Below are positions 27,297 to 37,300 of a DNA stretch of 64,000 nucleotides, one piece after another. Positions within the stretch are counted from its first letter, which is position 1. The number at the start of each line of letters is the position of its first letter. The translations under genes were made by a program, and so were the position numbers. This stretch comes from Anabaena minutissima FACHB-250. GTDB taxonomy: Bacteria > Cyanobacteriota > Cyanobacteriia > Cyanobacteriales > Nostocaceae. The notes under the pieces were generated by a model, which searched no databases, was not told the DNA's origin, and was given only the letters and a program-made list of their open reading frames with translations. The stretch lies in contig NZ_JACJRG010000007.1 of the NCBI RefSeq assembly GCF_014697125.1, positions 153,473 through 217,472 of the forward strand, in the 5' to 3' direction.

Positions 27297-28700
27297 CTAA
27301 TCTGAAATCCAAGTTCCATGAAAACCGTAAGGAACTCGCTGTGGTAGAAGAATGCGAGCTACAGGTTCATCTGTAAAGCCTTGGGCATTGACTACTATCA
27401 ATTCAGAGGTTTTTTTAGCTGTGTCATAAACAAAGGTCAACAACCAACCATCATCTTCTTTAACCCCATTAGGACAGGGGACAAATACAGCTTCTCCACC
27501 GTAGCGACCTAATCCAAACTCGTGTAATTGAGATTCACCACTTGTGAAGTCATACTTCAGCAGTCCATCAAATGTGAAATCAGGTATCCCTGTGGGGATC
27601 ATTTTTGCTGTGTAGCCGTAGCGGTTTTGTCTTCCTAAATATTGCTGATTAATACTCGGAAATTCTGATGCCAAATCATCAATTACTTCTTCCTGAACTG
27701 CACCTGTACGCAGATTTAACCGCCAGCGATACAGAATAGGTCTATCTTCTTGATGATGATTCAGTTTTGTCTTGTTAGGTATGTTCAGTACTTTAGCATC
27801 CATTGCTCGACAAGCAATCAGAATCACTTCATCACCGATTTCATAAGCATTAAGAGTATGTAAAACGTAGCAGGTAGAAACTTCAAACCAATGTATACTC
27901 CTGCTGTCCCCATGACGAGGCAAAATACCGAAGCGACTGGGACAATTAGCTTCAAACATATAAGCTGATTCCCTGTGTTGCAGCCTTTCTGTCCTAAACG
28001 TTAGAGGCAAATCCATAAAAACTGTATAGTTTTCAGTGATAGCAAAGTCGTGCATCATCACCCCTATTGGTAAGTCAATAGGAACTGTTTTTATGATTTT
28101 TCCAGTGGCTGAAACAACGCTATATTGCAGATAAGGAGGCTGCAAAGGGGAGTAACCAAAAAACATCATCTCCCCAGTTATGGCATCAACTTTCGGGTGA
28201 GCGGTAAATGGAGAACTTAATTGACCATGATAAGTATATGGGCCGACTGTCTTGAGTGTAGGCAACTCAATTTCGTATGGCTCACCTCCTTCCCAAAGTG
28301 CCAAGAGACGGCCTGCGTGCCACATTAAGGCTGTATTAGCAGTATTCTTGAAAGGCCCAAAAAGGTTATTATGAGGGTTATTGATCTGTGGCGGTTCAGT
28401 CAAACCTTTCCAAATTCCTCGACCAGTCCTCTGCTCTATCTTAAATCCCCGTGTCTGCACATAGCGATTGCGGTAAGATGCTTGACCGTTGAGAATTTCA
28501 ATACTATGTAGCATTCCATCCCCATCAATCCAGTTATAACGATCTGGGGGAGAAAACTGGGGATTAGGGCCATTGCGAACAAATCTTCCGCACAGATTGG
28601 CTGGTAATTCACCTATCACTGGTAGGTCATTGACAGTAATTTCCGCTTGTACAGGAGAGAAATTCCCCTGAAGATAAGGACTAACTGCTGTTGTAATCAT
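27297..28700 (-). CDS. Carotenoid-cleavage-type oxygenase (RPE65/lignostilbene dioxygenase family)
   Basis: 467 aa, full length for the family. The N-terminal signature GRFVRNGPNPQF and WIDGDGMLHSIEI is clear. The four iron-binding histidines can be placed: FTAHPKVD, MMHDFAITENYTVF, HTLNAYEIGDE and the C-terminal YGFHGTWISD. Enzymes of this family split a conjugated C=C bond with O2 into two aldehydes or ketones. A carotenoid gene context is absent; it sits inside a polyketide operon next to an aldehyde dehydrogenase, which suggests that the substrate may be the polyene made by the synthase. Substrate assignment is inference; the family is firm. Confidence 0.93.
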   Translation of the reverse strand: MITTAVSPYLQGNFSPVQAEITVNDLPVIGELPANLCGRFVRNGPNPQFSPPDRYNWIDGDGMLHSIEILNGQASYRNRYVQTRGFKIEQRTGRGIWKGLTEPPQINNPHNNLFGPFKNTANTALMWHAGRLLALWEGGEPYEIELPTLKTVGPYTYHGQLSSPFTAHPKVDAITGEMMFFGYSPLQPPYLQYSVVSATGKIIKTVPIDLPIGVMMHDFAITENYTVFMDLPLTFRTERLQHRESAYMFEANCPSRFGILPRHGDSRSIHWFEVSTCYVLHTLNAYEIGDEVILIACRAMDAKVLNIPNKTKLNHHQEDRPILYRWRLNLRTGAVQEEVIDDLASEFPSINQQYLGRQNRYGYTAKMIPTGIPDFTFDGLLKYDFTSGESQLHEFGLGRYGGEAVFVPCPNGVKEDDGWLLTFVYDTAKKTSELIVVNAQGFTDEPVARILLPQRVPYGFHGTWISD

Positions 28701-28779
28701 CGCTTACACTCTGATAAATAAGTCGGCGTAAATCTTGGTATTTGGGATTTCACAGCCAAGCATGAAAATAATTATTTCT

Positions 28780-30138
28780 CTACTCCTTACTCTTTGTTTG
28801 ATAAGGAGGATATCTCCATTTCAAATCGAGTAGAAAAGATTTGTTTAATACTGCTCTTTGATAAGAAAAAGTATCAAAACCAGATTTACCATGATAACGA
28901 CCAAAACCACTCGCTCCGACTCCACCAAATGGTAAGGCTGGTACGGTCAAGTGCATCAGAGTGTCATTGAGACAAACACCACCTGACGCAGTGGACTGCA
29001 AAACCCATTCTTGATTTTGTTTATTCTTAGAAAAAAAGTATAAAGCTAATGGTTTTGGTTGTTGATTAACTAAATCAATTGCTTCTGATAAATGTGTGTA
29101 TTCTAAGACAGGAAGAATCGGACCAAATATCTCTTCTTGCATAACTTTATCTTGCCAAGAGACTTGATCTATTACAGTAGGAGCAATGTAAAGATTCTCT
29201 AAATCAGTATCTCCTCCTACTATAATTTCTCCGGCTTTTAGAAGTTCTGAAAGACGATAGAAATGTCTATTATTGATGATGCGTGCATAACTATGGCTGT
29301 TAGCTGGTTGATCACCATAAAAATTTTGTATTTGATTTTTAATTTGATCTAGCAATTCTTTTTTTATCTGACGATTGACCAAAAGATAGTCAGGAGCAGT
29401 ACAAGTCTGACCTGCATTGCTGAACTTTCCCCACACAATACGTTTGGCAGTATATTCCAGATGAATATCATTGTCTACAATACAAGGGCTTTTGCCACCT
29501 AATTCTAGGGTCACTGGAGTCAGATGTTGTGCTGCGGCTGACATCACAATTTTCCCAACCTCAGTTCCTCCAGTAAAGAAAATATGATCAAATTTTTCTG
29601 ATAAAATTTCTTTACTAGTTTCTACACCTCCTTCAATCACAGTAATAAAAGATGAATCAAAGGTTTTTTGCATGATTTCAGCTATAACAGCAGAGGTATG
29701 TGAGGCTAATTCTGATGGTTTTAAAATCGCACAATTCCCAGATGCGATCGCACTTACTAAAGGCGTAAACATTAAGTTAATTGGATAATTCCAAGGACCA
29801 ATAATCAGGACTACACCCAGAGGTTCACTATAAACTCTAGCTGAAGATAAAAACTGATGAAATGGCGTAGAAATTTTTTGGGGTTTCATCCAAGTTTTTA
29901 AATTCTGGAGAGTATGCTTAATTTCCCCTAAAACTCCCATTATTTCAAAATATGCTTCAAATCCTGGCTTGTGTAAATCAGCCTTTAAAGCTTGAATAAT
30001 CACATCTTTGTGTTCTTCAATAGATTGCTCTAAAGCTGTTAATTTCTCTATGCGAAAGCCAATATTTTTTGTCTGGTTAGTCTGAAAAAATAGCCGTTGT
30101 TTATCAACAAAATTACTGATTCTATTTTGAATAATCAT
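28780..30138 (-). CDS. Aldehyde dehydrogenase, class 3 type
   Basis: 452 aa. The motifs are complete: EPLGVVLIIGPWNYPINL, the NAD site IFFTGGTEVGKIV, catalytic Glu in LELGGKSPCIV, nucleophile Cys in NAGQTCTAPDYLL, and EEIFGPILPV. The short length and absence of an N-terminal extension fit class 3 (fatty or aromatic aldehyde) enzymes. The C-terminus keeps some basic residues but no clear membrane anchor. AGGA lies about 10 bases before the ATG. Placed directly upstream of the carotenoid-oxygenase-type gene, it would oxidise the aldehyde released by polyene cleavage to an acid. That pairing is my inference. Confidence 0.93.
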   Translation of the reverse strand: MIIQNRISNFVDKQRLFFQTNQTKNIGFRIEKLTALEQSIEEHKDVIIQALKADLHKPGFEAYFEIMGVLGEIKHTLQNLKTWMKPQKISTPFHQFLSSARVYSEPLGVVLIIGPWNYPINLMFTPLVSAIASGNCAILKPSELASHTSAVIAEIMQKTFDSSFITVIEGGVETSKEILSEKFDHIFFTGGTEVGKIVMSAAAQHLTPVTLELGGKSPCIVDNDIHLEYTAKRIVWGKFSNAGQTCTAPDYLLVNRQIKKELLDQIKNQIQNFYGDQPANSHSYARIINNRHFYRLSELLKAGEIIVGGDTDLENLYIAPTVIDQVSWQDKVMQEEIFGPILPVLEYTHLSEAIDLVNQQPKPLALYFFSKNKQNQEWVLQSTASGGVCLNDTLMHLTVPALPFGGVGASGFGRYHGKSGFDTFSYQRAVLNKSFLLDLKWRYPPYQTKSKE

Positions 30139-30346
30139 AAGTTTTCATCCTCAGTAAACGCAAATTTTTACCAAATCTATACAGATAGCAGAGTTGTGAT
30201 AATTAAGTAGGCACGATAAAACGAATATATGTTTAGTTTTGTAAAAACGGTAAAATAACAAATTTGTAAAGTATGTGACAAATTTACATTTAATTACGTA
30301 CTTGAAAATTTTCTCGCCCACTTACTTACTAAACTTATACTTTGTC

Positions 30347-30390
30347 GTAAGGACTTTAGTGCTTAAAATAATCAGGACTAAAGTCCTTAC
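30347..30390. repeat. REP-like hairpin between operon genes
   Basis: GTAAGGACTTTAGT and AGGACTAAAGTCCTTAC face each other around a short AT-rich loop. The arms match the hairpin at 13351-13398. It lies in the 295-base gap between the first halogenase copy and the aldehyde dehydrogenase and could act as an RNA stability or attenuation element within the transcript. Confidence 0.65.
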
Positions 30391-30433
30391 TACGAACTCG
30401 TTTATCCATCAATTCAAAATTGACGTACCACTG

Positions 30434-32257
30434 CTACATTTTTACTAGTTCTGGAGCTTTTGCTCCATTTTGATCATTTGATTGTAAAGATGGTTCAGCT
30501 ATTCTTTGTGTCCAAGGCTGCAATTGAGGTTGATATTGATAACTCTTAAATTCTTCTGTGGCATTGGCAATATTAGTGTTCGCAGGCAAACCTCTAGTCT
30601 TAAATCTAAACATCAAATCGTCTAATGCAGATTCACCCGATGCTTTCAGTAAATTGAATACATGGTAAAGATTTCGTGGTGATAATAGTCCAGCAATGCC
30701 AAAACCCTTCCAGAGAAACTTGATATACCACAGAGCAACAAAGAAGTAGATATTTTTCATGTAGGCATAGACATTGCACTTCTGAGGTTCGTATTTAGTA
30801 TCCTGTAGATAACTATCGAATTCTTTGGTGATGTAGTACCCAAAAGGTAATTGACCCCCGCGATGGATGTACATCAATCCAATATTAGAATCTTGTTCTA
30901 TAAGTTGGTTAAACTGGCCGTATACATGAACCATGAGTTTTCTCACAACTCCACGACTTTGTTTACCAAACTTCCGCAAGAACTGCACATCTAAATGCCA
31001 TTTTCCTACATACATAGGTAAGATCATGCCAAACCACCACATATTTTCTAAATACATACGCCAGCTCATCACGCTAGCGTGACCGAGTTGTTTGTCATGA
31101 TCGAGGAGGAGATGGTTACAAGACTCTATGTATCCCAGATTATAGGCATTATAAACAGCCTGTTTTTTCGCTACATCTGGCTCTTTTGCTAACTTCCCAC
31201 GGATGATTTCTGTGATGGCTTCAATTTGAAACGTCATCATCACCATTCCTAAAGAATAAAAAGGATCGAAGATAGCAGCCGCATCACCAACTACGTACCA
31301 ATTATCTTCAGAAAACAAAGTTTTACTCTTATGTGGCACTCTAGGTAAGTAATGGAAGTCGATGTCCTCTCCACTCTTGAGCAGTCGATAGAGAAGATGA
31401 TGATTCTCTTCTAAAAAGGCATAGAATTTTTCTTTCGTGTTGATATTTTGAGGCGGAATCACACTATGATGATGGGCTACGCCAATTGACAATTCCATTG
31501 TCTGAGTATCTGTAGGAATTATCCATACCCAATGCCCGTGTCCCATCATGTGATTCGTAGCATAGTAATGGCTACAAGTCGCTCCAAACGGGTCATAACC
31601 ACTGTGGAAAATGGTGCGATCGACATTTTTTACCCGCACCCATGCCGAACCGTTATTCAGTCCGTGGAGGTTTTCAGAACCAGAGATCACGTTATCTGTT
31701 TTGTGGCCGATGATGAACTTACGACCCGCAGCATCAACAACGTGTTTAGCTTGAAGTTCTACATAGCCTTGTTCAACTTTCACTTTAACGATTTTGAGGG
31801 CATCACCAGGGGTCAGGTCTACATCTACTACCCGCCCATTATAAAAACTAGCCCCCATCCCCTTGTTCATTTTTAAGACATCCCGCTCGAACTTAGCACG
31901 ATTCATCAGCGTAGACGCAAGTGGAGGCTGTTTAATTGACCAAACATGATAATAATCATCAATATTCGCTGTTTGCTCTGCTTGTTTAGCCCAATGATAA
32001 TTTAATCCGTACTTAGGAGGATGATTCTCAATCAAGTAATCATAAAGACCCAACTCTTTGCCAAAGAATAAAGTGGAAATTTCTACAGTTGATTCTCCAA
32101 CTTTTAAGTCCTTTTCAGTCCGTTCTTCAGGACGAGGATCAACTAATGCAATCTTGATGTTGGGAATATTCAAGAGGAGGTGACGAGCTTGAGAAACCCC
32201 TGCCATACCAGCACCCATAATGACAACATCATAGACTGGGGATTGAGTGTTATTCAT
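30434..32257 (-). CDS. Flavin-dependent halogenase, copy B
   Basis: 607 aa; AAGGA precedes the ATG. The FAD motif VVIMGAGMAGVSQARHLL is at the N-terminus, followed by KVGESTVEIS. The halogenase-specific motif is present as HWVWIIPTDTQTMELSIG near residue 240 (WxWxIP), and GDAAAIFDPFYSLGMVMMTF follows near 335. This set separates FAD halogenases of the tryptophan/CmlS type from monooxygenases. The C-terminal 200 residues, with two or three hydrophobic stretches (IYFFVALWYIKFLW), may contact membrane or carrier-bound substrate. The gene is a tandem duplicate of 32369-34201. The target is probably not free tryptophan. Confidence 0.88.
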   Translation of the reverse strand: MNNTQSPVYDVVIMGAGMAGVSQARHLLLNIPNIKIALVDPRPEERTEKDLKVGESTVEISTLFFGKELGLYDYLIENHPPKYGLNYHWAKQAEQTANIDDYYHVWSIKQPPLASTLMNRAKFERDVLKMNKGMGASFYNGRVVDVDLTPGDALKIVKVKVEQGYVELQAKHVVDAAGRKFIIGHKTDNVISGSENLHGLNNGSAWVRVKNVDRTIFHSGYDPFGATCSHYYATNHMMGHGHWVWIIPTDTQTMELSIGVAHHHSVIPPQNINTKEKFYAFLEENHHLLYRLLKSGEDIDFHYLPRVPHKSKTLFSEDNWYVVGDAAAIFDPFYSLGMVMMTFQIEAITEIIRGKLAKEPDVAKKQAVYNAYNLGYIESCNHLLLDHDKQLGHASVMSWRMYLENMWWFGMILPMYVGKWHLDVQFLRKFGKQSRGVVRKLMVHVYGQFNQLIEQDSNIGLMYIHRGGQLPFGYYITKEFDSYLQDTKYEPQKCNVYAYMKNIYFFVALWYIKFLWKGFGIAGLLSPRNLYHVFNLLKASGESALDDLMFRFKTRGLPANTNIANATEEFKSYQYQPQLQPWTQRIAEPSLQSNDQNGAKAPELVKM

Positions 32258-32368
32258 TGATATTTCCTTTCACTCACTAAAAGTTTGAGTTGCTAAAATT
32301 TTGAGTTTGAGCATAAAGGTGTTCGAGGTGGTTATCACCTTTACGCTCACAATCAGACAAGCGGGTAG

Positions 32369-34201
32369 CTACACCTGAAGATTAGCTAGTAGCTCTGGAA
32401 CTTGTGCAGAATTTTCGCCATTGGAGTGCAATGATTGTTCGGCAATTTTCTGTGTCCAGGGTTGTAACTCAGGTCGGTATTCGTAACTCTCAAACTCTTG
32501 TCTAGCTTTAGCAATGTCATTGCTAACGGGCAAGTTTCGGTTCTGAAACTTGAACATCAATTCATCCAATGCGGATTCACCAGATGCTATAAACAATTTG
32601 AATATGTGGTGAAGATTTCGCAGTGATAATAAGCCACTAATCCCAAAACCTTTCCATAGGAACTTAACATACCACAGTGCCACAAAGAAGTAGGTATTTT
32701 TCATGTAGGCATAGACATTGCATTTTTTTGGTTCGTATTTAGTGTCCTGTAAATATGTATCGTAGTCTCGTGTTACATAGTAGTGAAAAGGTAATTGATC
32801 AGCTCGATGGGTGTACATTAACCCCAGATTGGTTTGTTGTTCTACCAGTTGATCAAACTGTTCATAAACATCAGTCATCAAAGAGGTAATAATATTACGA
32901 CCTTGTTTGCCAAATTTACGCAAAAACTTCAAATCTAAATGCCATTTACCTACGTAAAGAGGTACTATGATGCCGAACCACCACATATTTTCTAAGAATA
33001 TGCGCCAGCTCATGATGCTAGCATCACCAAGTTGTCTGTCATGAGCATGGATAAGATGATTATTGGAGCGTATAGTTCCCAGATTAAAAGCATTATAAAC
33101 AGCCCGCTTTCTCTCTGCATCTGGCTCTCCTGCTAACTTTGCACGGATAATTTCTGTGATACTCTCAATCCCAAAGGTCATCATCACCATTCCTAAGGAA
33201 TAGAAAGGATCAAAAATAGCTGCTGCATCACCAATTACATACCAATTATCTTGAGAAAACAGAGTCTTACTCTTATGGGGTAATCTGGGTAAGTAATGAA
33301 AGTCGATGTCTTCTCCACTCTTGACCAGTCGATAAATCAGCTGATGATTTGCTTCTAGAAAGTCATAGAATTTTTCTTTAGTGTTGATACTTTGAGGCGG
33401 AATCACATTATGATGATGGGCTATACCTATTGACAATTCCATTGTCTGAGTATCCGTGGGAATTACCCACACCCAATGCCCGTGTCCCATCATATGATTC
33501 GTAGCATAGTAATGGCTGCACGTTGCGCCATTCGGATCATAGCCACTATGAAAAATTGTCCGGTCTACATTTTTCACCCGTACCCATGCCGAGCCGTTTT
33601 TGACCCCATAGAGGTCTTCAGAATCAAAGATTAAGTTGTCTGTTTTGTTACCAATAATGAATTTACGTCCAGCAGCATCGACAAGGTGTTTGGCTTGAAG
33701 TTCTACGTAGCCATGCTCAACTTTAACTTTGACAATATTGAGGGCATCATCAGAGTTCAGTTCTACATCCACTACCCGACCATTGTAAAAACTCGCTCCC
33801 ATTTGTTTGTTCATTCTGAGTACATCTCGCTCGAACTTAGCCCGATTCATCAAAGTGGAAGCGAGGGAAGGCTGGCGAGTACACCAAATGTGATGATAGT
33901 CATCAATAGTCTGTGTTTGTTCGGGTTGTTTAGCCCAATGAAAGTTCAATCCGTACTTAGGAGGATGATTTTCAATCAAGTAGTCATAAAGACCCAACTC
34001 CTTGCCAAAGAACATAGTCGAAACTTCAACTGTGGATTCTCCAACTTTTAAGTCCTTGTCGGTTCGGTCTTCGGGACGAGGATCAACTAATGCTACCTTG
34101 ATGTTGGGAATATTGAGAAGCAGGTGGCGAGCTTGAGAAACCCCTGCGATGCCAGCACCCATAATGACAACATCATAGACTGGGGATTGAGTATTTTTCA
34201 T
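32369..34201 (-). CDS. Flavin-dependent halogenase, copy A
   Basis: 610 aa from the ATG at 34201, chosen because AAGGA lies upstream and the paralog begins at the same position (MKNTQSPVYD versus MNNTQSPVYD); an in-frame ATG at 34279 would add 26 unconserved residues. Motifs: GAGIAGVSQARHLLLN, KVGESTVEVS, HWVWVIPTDTQTMELSIG and GDAAAIFDPFYSLGMVMM. It matches copy B over the whole length with scattered differences, mostly in the C-terminal third. It follows the polyketide synthase gene by about 150 bases. Two active-looking copies suggest dihalogenation or two positions or substrates. Confidence 0.88.
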   Translation of the reverse strand: MKNTQSPVYDVVIMGAGIAGVSQARHLLLNIPNIKVALVDPRPEDRTDKDLKVGESTVEVSTMFFGKELGLYDYLIENHPPKYGLNFHWAKQPEQTQTIDDYHHIWCTRQPSLASTLMNRAKFERDVLRMNKQMGASFYNGRVVDVELNSDDALNIVKVKVEHGYVELQAKHLVDAAGRKFIIGNKTDNLIFDSEDLYGVKNGSAWVRVKNVDRTIFHSGYDPNGATCSHYYATNHMMGHGHWVWVIPTDTQTMELSIGIAHHHNVIPPQSINTKEKFYDFLEANHQLIYRLVKSGEDIDFHYLPRLPHKSKTLFSQDNWYVIGDAAAIFDPFYSLGMVMMTFGIESITEIIRAKLAGEPDAERKRAVYNAFNLGTIRSNNHLIHAHDRQLGDASIMSWRIFLENMWWFGIIVPLYVGKWHLDLKFLRKFGKQGRNIITSLMTDVYEQFDQLVEQQTNLGLMYTHRADQLPFHYYVTRDYDTYLQDTKYEPKKCNVYAYMKNTYFFVALWYVKFLWKGFGISGLLSLRNLHHIFKLFIASGESALDELMFKFQNRNLPVSNDIAKARQEFESYEYRPELQPWTQKIAEQSLHSNGENSAQVPELLANLQV

Positions 34202-34319
34202 TGATATTTCCTTGCACTGACTAATAGTTTGAGTTGAGAAAATTTTGGAGGTTGAGTGTGATGCTGTGTCTTTAAACAAGCTTTGTGCCTTGAAAATGTC
34301 ATCACACTCAACGAGTAAT

Positions 34320-34352
34320 GCGATCGCCTACGGTGGGGCGTAGCCCATCGCC
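34320..34352. repeat. Small dispersed palindromic repeat (HIP1-containing)
   Basis: GCGATCGCCTACG and CGTAGCCCATCGC are near-perfect inverted arms around GTGGGG. It sits between the polyketide synthase and halogenase A. Same family as the in-gene copy at 16953-16984. Confidence 0.6.
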
Positions 34353-34354
34353 TT

Positions 34355-37300
34355 TTACATCCCAGATTTGATATCTTGCACCACAAAAGCGACCATTTTT
34401 TCTAAACCTCGTGTCAGTCTCACGGGGAAGGTGAGAACCTTAAGTTGACTATGGGAATTAGCTTCCCGGAACAGAATGCTGTCTCCTTCTATACGGTCAA
34501 TCAATAAGTCAATGGACTTTGCTTCAGTAGCTTTACGTAAAGATTCAACAGCAGTCCAAATTCGCGTACCAGCATGAGCTACAGAACTCTTGGCTGTAAG
34601 TAACTCTTGCATTAACTGCTCACGGGAATTACTCAGTAAAGCCGTCCAGTCTTGACGGGTGCGATATGTCATCGGCTCAATATCACAACCTTGCACTCCG
34701 CGTCCCGCAACACAGATACAAACTTGCTCATCATGGGAAAGAGAAACAACCACACTCTGAGCTTCTAGTCCTTCAACTATGGGTTTGCCTGAATCTGTCC
34801 ACTGAATTTGGAATTCTGGCATCTGATGAGAATTGCTGTTGATGAGTTGAGTGATCGCTTGATGAAATAAAGGTAATTCTAGTTCATGGCGTTGGACTGG
34901 CGATAGAGTATGTATTCGAGGAAGGTAAGCCAAGGCAACTTCTGGAGCAGCTACTCTCAAAATATGAGCTTGATTGCTTAATTTTCTGCGGAGAATCCAC
35001 TCATCTCTTTGAGTCGGATCAGCTAGTTCTTCCACCGTTGGATGATCTTGGCGATGCTCTAATATCCGCAATTGATAACCATTGAGCCTTTCTACAAGTT
35101 GCCCATCCGCAGTTGTGATCAAAACACTATTTTCATACTGTTTTCCTTGCCGCCCTTGAGGGTGAGTCACCCCAATATAAGCAGAACTGTCACTGTTTGG
35201 TTGGTAAATTTCCATGCTATCGATCTGGATTGGTAAGCAAATATCCTGCGGAATTACCAACTGCCCCACTTGCAGTAGTGAATCTCTGCAATAGGGATCT
35301 CCTAGCCAAAATGGCCCGTGCGCCCGATTTAAACTACCTTCCTGATTTTCTGCCGAGAATGAGTTTCTTTGTGTTCGGAATACACACTCTCCAGAGTTTA
35401 AGGTATAAATTTGTTGCAAACGTTGAAAGCTAATTCCTTGGAATAGCAACCAACTGTAGAGGTCTTTCTGTGGCTCAATATCTAGAGGCGACTCTGGAAG
35501 ATGAATATACTCCATTGGTGGGTTGTTTTCCACACCCAATACAAAGGTAGCAGAAAAATGGTTAATAGCAAATCCCGTCTGCTCTGTCTTGATAGCCACA
35601 TATACCTTTCGCCCAGAATTCTTAAACTCTCGCTCAGGTACTTCTGCATGAATTTCGATGTCCACTCCCTTGTGGGGATCTACAACTATAGGACGTTCTA
35701 GGCGCACATCTTCAATGCGAATGGCTGGGAAGTTCTGCTCACCTGTTACATAAGCAACTGCTTGCGCCATAGCCTCCAAACCAAACACGGTTGGGAACAA
35801 GTACGAACCTTTGTAGAGGTGGTCTAAGAGGTAGGAGTCCCGCTCTAAGCTGAGGTGCGTCCGAGCGACGATCTCCACTCCGGGTTCACATAGCAGAATT
35901 CGCTCCAGAAATTTTAACTCAGCGCGAGGTAAAAATCTTTGGGGATACCAAGTGTCTAAACCACTTGACTCAAAAGCAGATAGAGCCTGCATGGGGGCTG
36001 CAATCACGATGCGGGTATCGCCAGGGTCATTCTTGATCAGATGCAAAAATCGAGCTACACCGGCATCTTTAGGGATTGCTTTAATTCCCATCTTGGCGAG
36101 ATTGCGAACACTTCCCATCCTTGCACCCATTCCCACTTCTTCCCAGACACTAAACGCCATTGTGATCACGGCAACTTCTGGGTGTTGAGCTTGAAAGCGG
36201 CGTAAAATCAGATCGAGAGTCTCATTCGCAAAGCCATACCAAGCATTGCGCTGCATCCCTGTGATACCGATGACAGAGGATAAACCAACAAACAGCTTCA
36301 GTGATGAGTTGGCTAGCATTTGGCAGAGATTCAAAACACCTTTGAGCTTAGGTTTAACTTCATCAAATGCCAGTTCCGCAGATACCTGCTCTACTAATCG
36401 GGGCTTGTTGAGGGCAGCCCCATGAATCACCCCGGCAATCTCGCCCAAATCTTGTTTGATTTGCTCTAGTAGAGATGCAACTGCGTCAAAGTCGGAAATA
36501 TCACATTCATAATACTGACAAGTTAATCCCTCAGCATTGAAACGTTCGAGCGTCCGGGCTATCTCTGTACTTCCGCTTCCCCGTCTTTCAATATTTCCAT
36601 GAGGATGTGGTGAGCGACCAATGAGTGCCATCCGCACCCCTGTATTTCGAGCTAGAGCTAGGGCGCACTCTGCCGTGATCCCCTTACCGCCACCTGTAAC
36701 GAGAATGACATCATCAGACGACCAGATAATTTCACGGCTTGCATACTCAACAGGTTCTTGCACCTGAGGACGAGGAACGTAACGAGTTAGATGCTGATCA
36801 TAGCCTACAGACATATAGACGTGGGCGGTGGAAAGTTCTTTAATTACGCACTCACCTAGTTTAGTTGGACTAATTTTAGGGGAGAAATCAATTACCCGCA
36901 CTTTCAGATCAGCCCGTTCAAGATGAACACTGGCGGCAAAACCAATTGCACAGCACTGCTCAATATCAACTAGAGGTGGCTGTGTGCCGAAATGTCCGCC
37001 ACTAAATTGGAGATATGCTACGGTTGTATGTTTGCGGGAAGTCCGGCTAGTTGCAGGTGGGGTGGCTATGCTGCGTAAGCGTTCAATCATATCGAGCAAC
37101 AGCTTGTCTGTTGACGACTTATTATTCGTTGTGCGAGGTAGCACAGCAATAAAGTGAGTGAAATCGACGCTTTCAATAAGTGTTTGAGTGCGTGCTTCCG
37201 TAAAAGACACGGTTTGAACCTGAGAGCCTCGACTGTAGAGTTGATGATACAAGCTCTCGGCTATCTCTTGCTCACTAGATTCACAGAGAATCAAGACATT

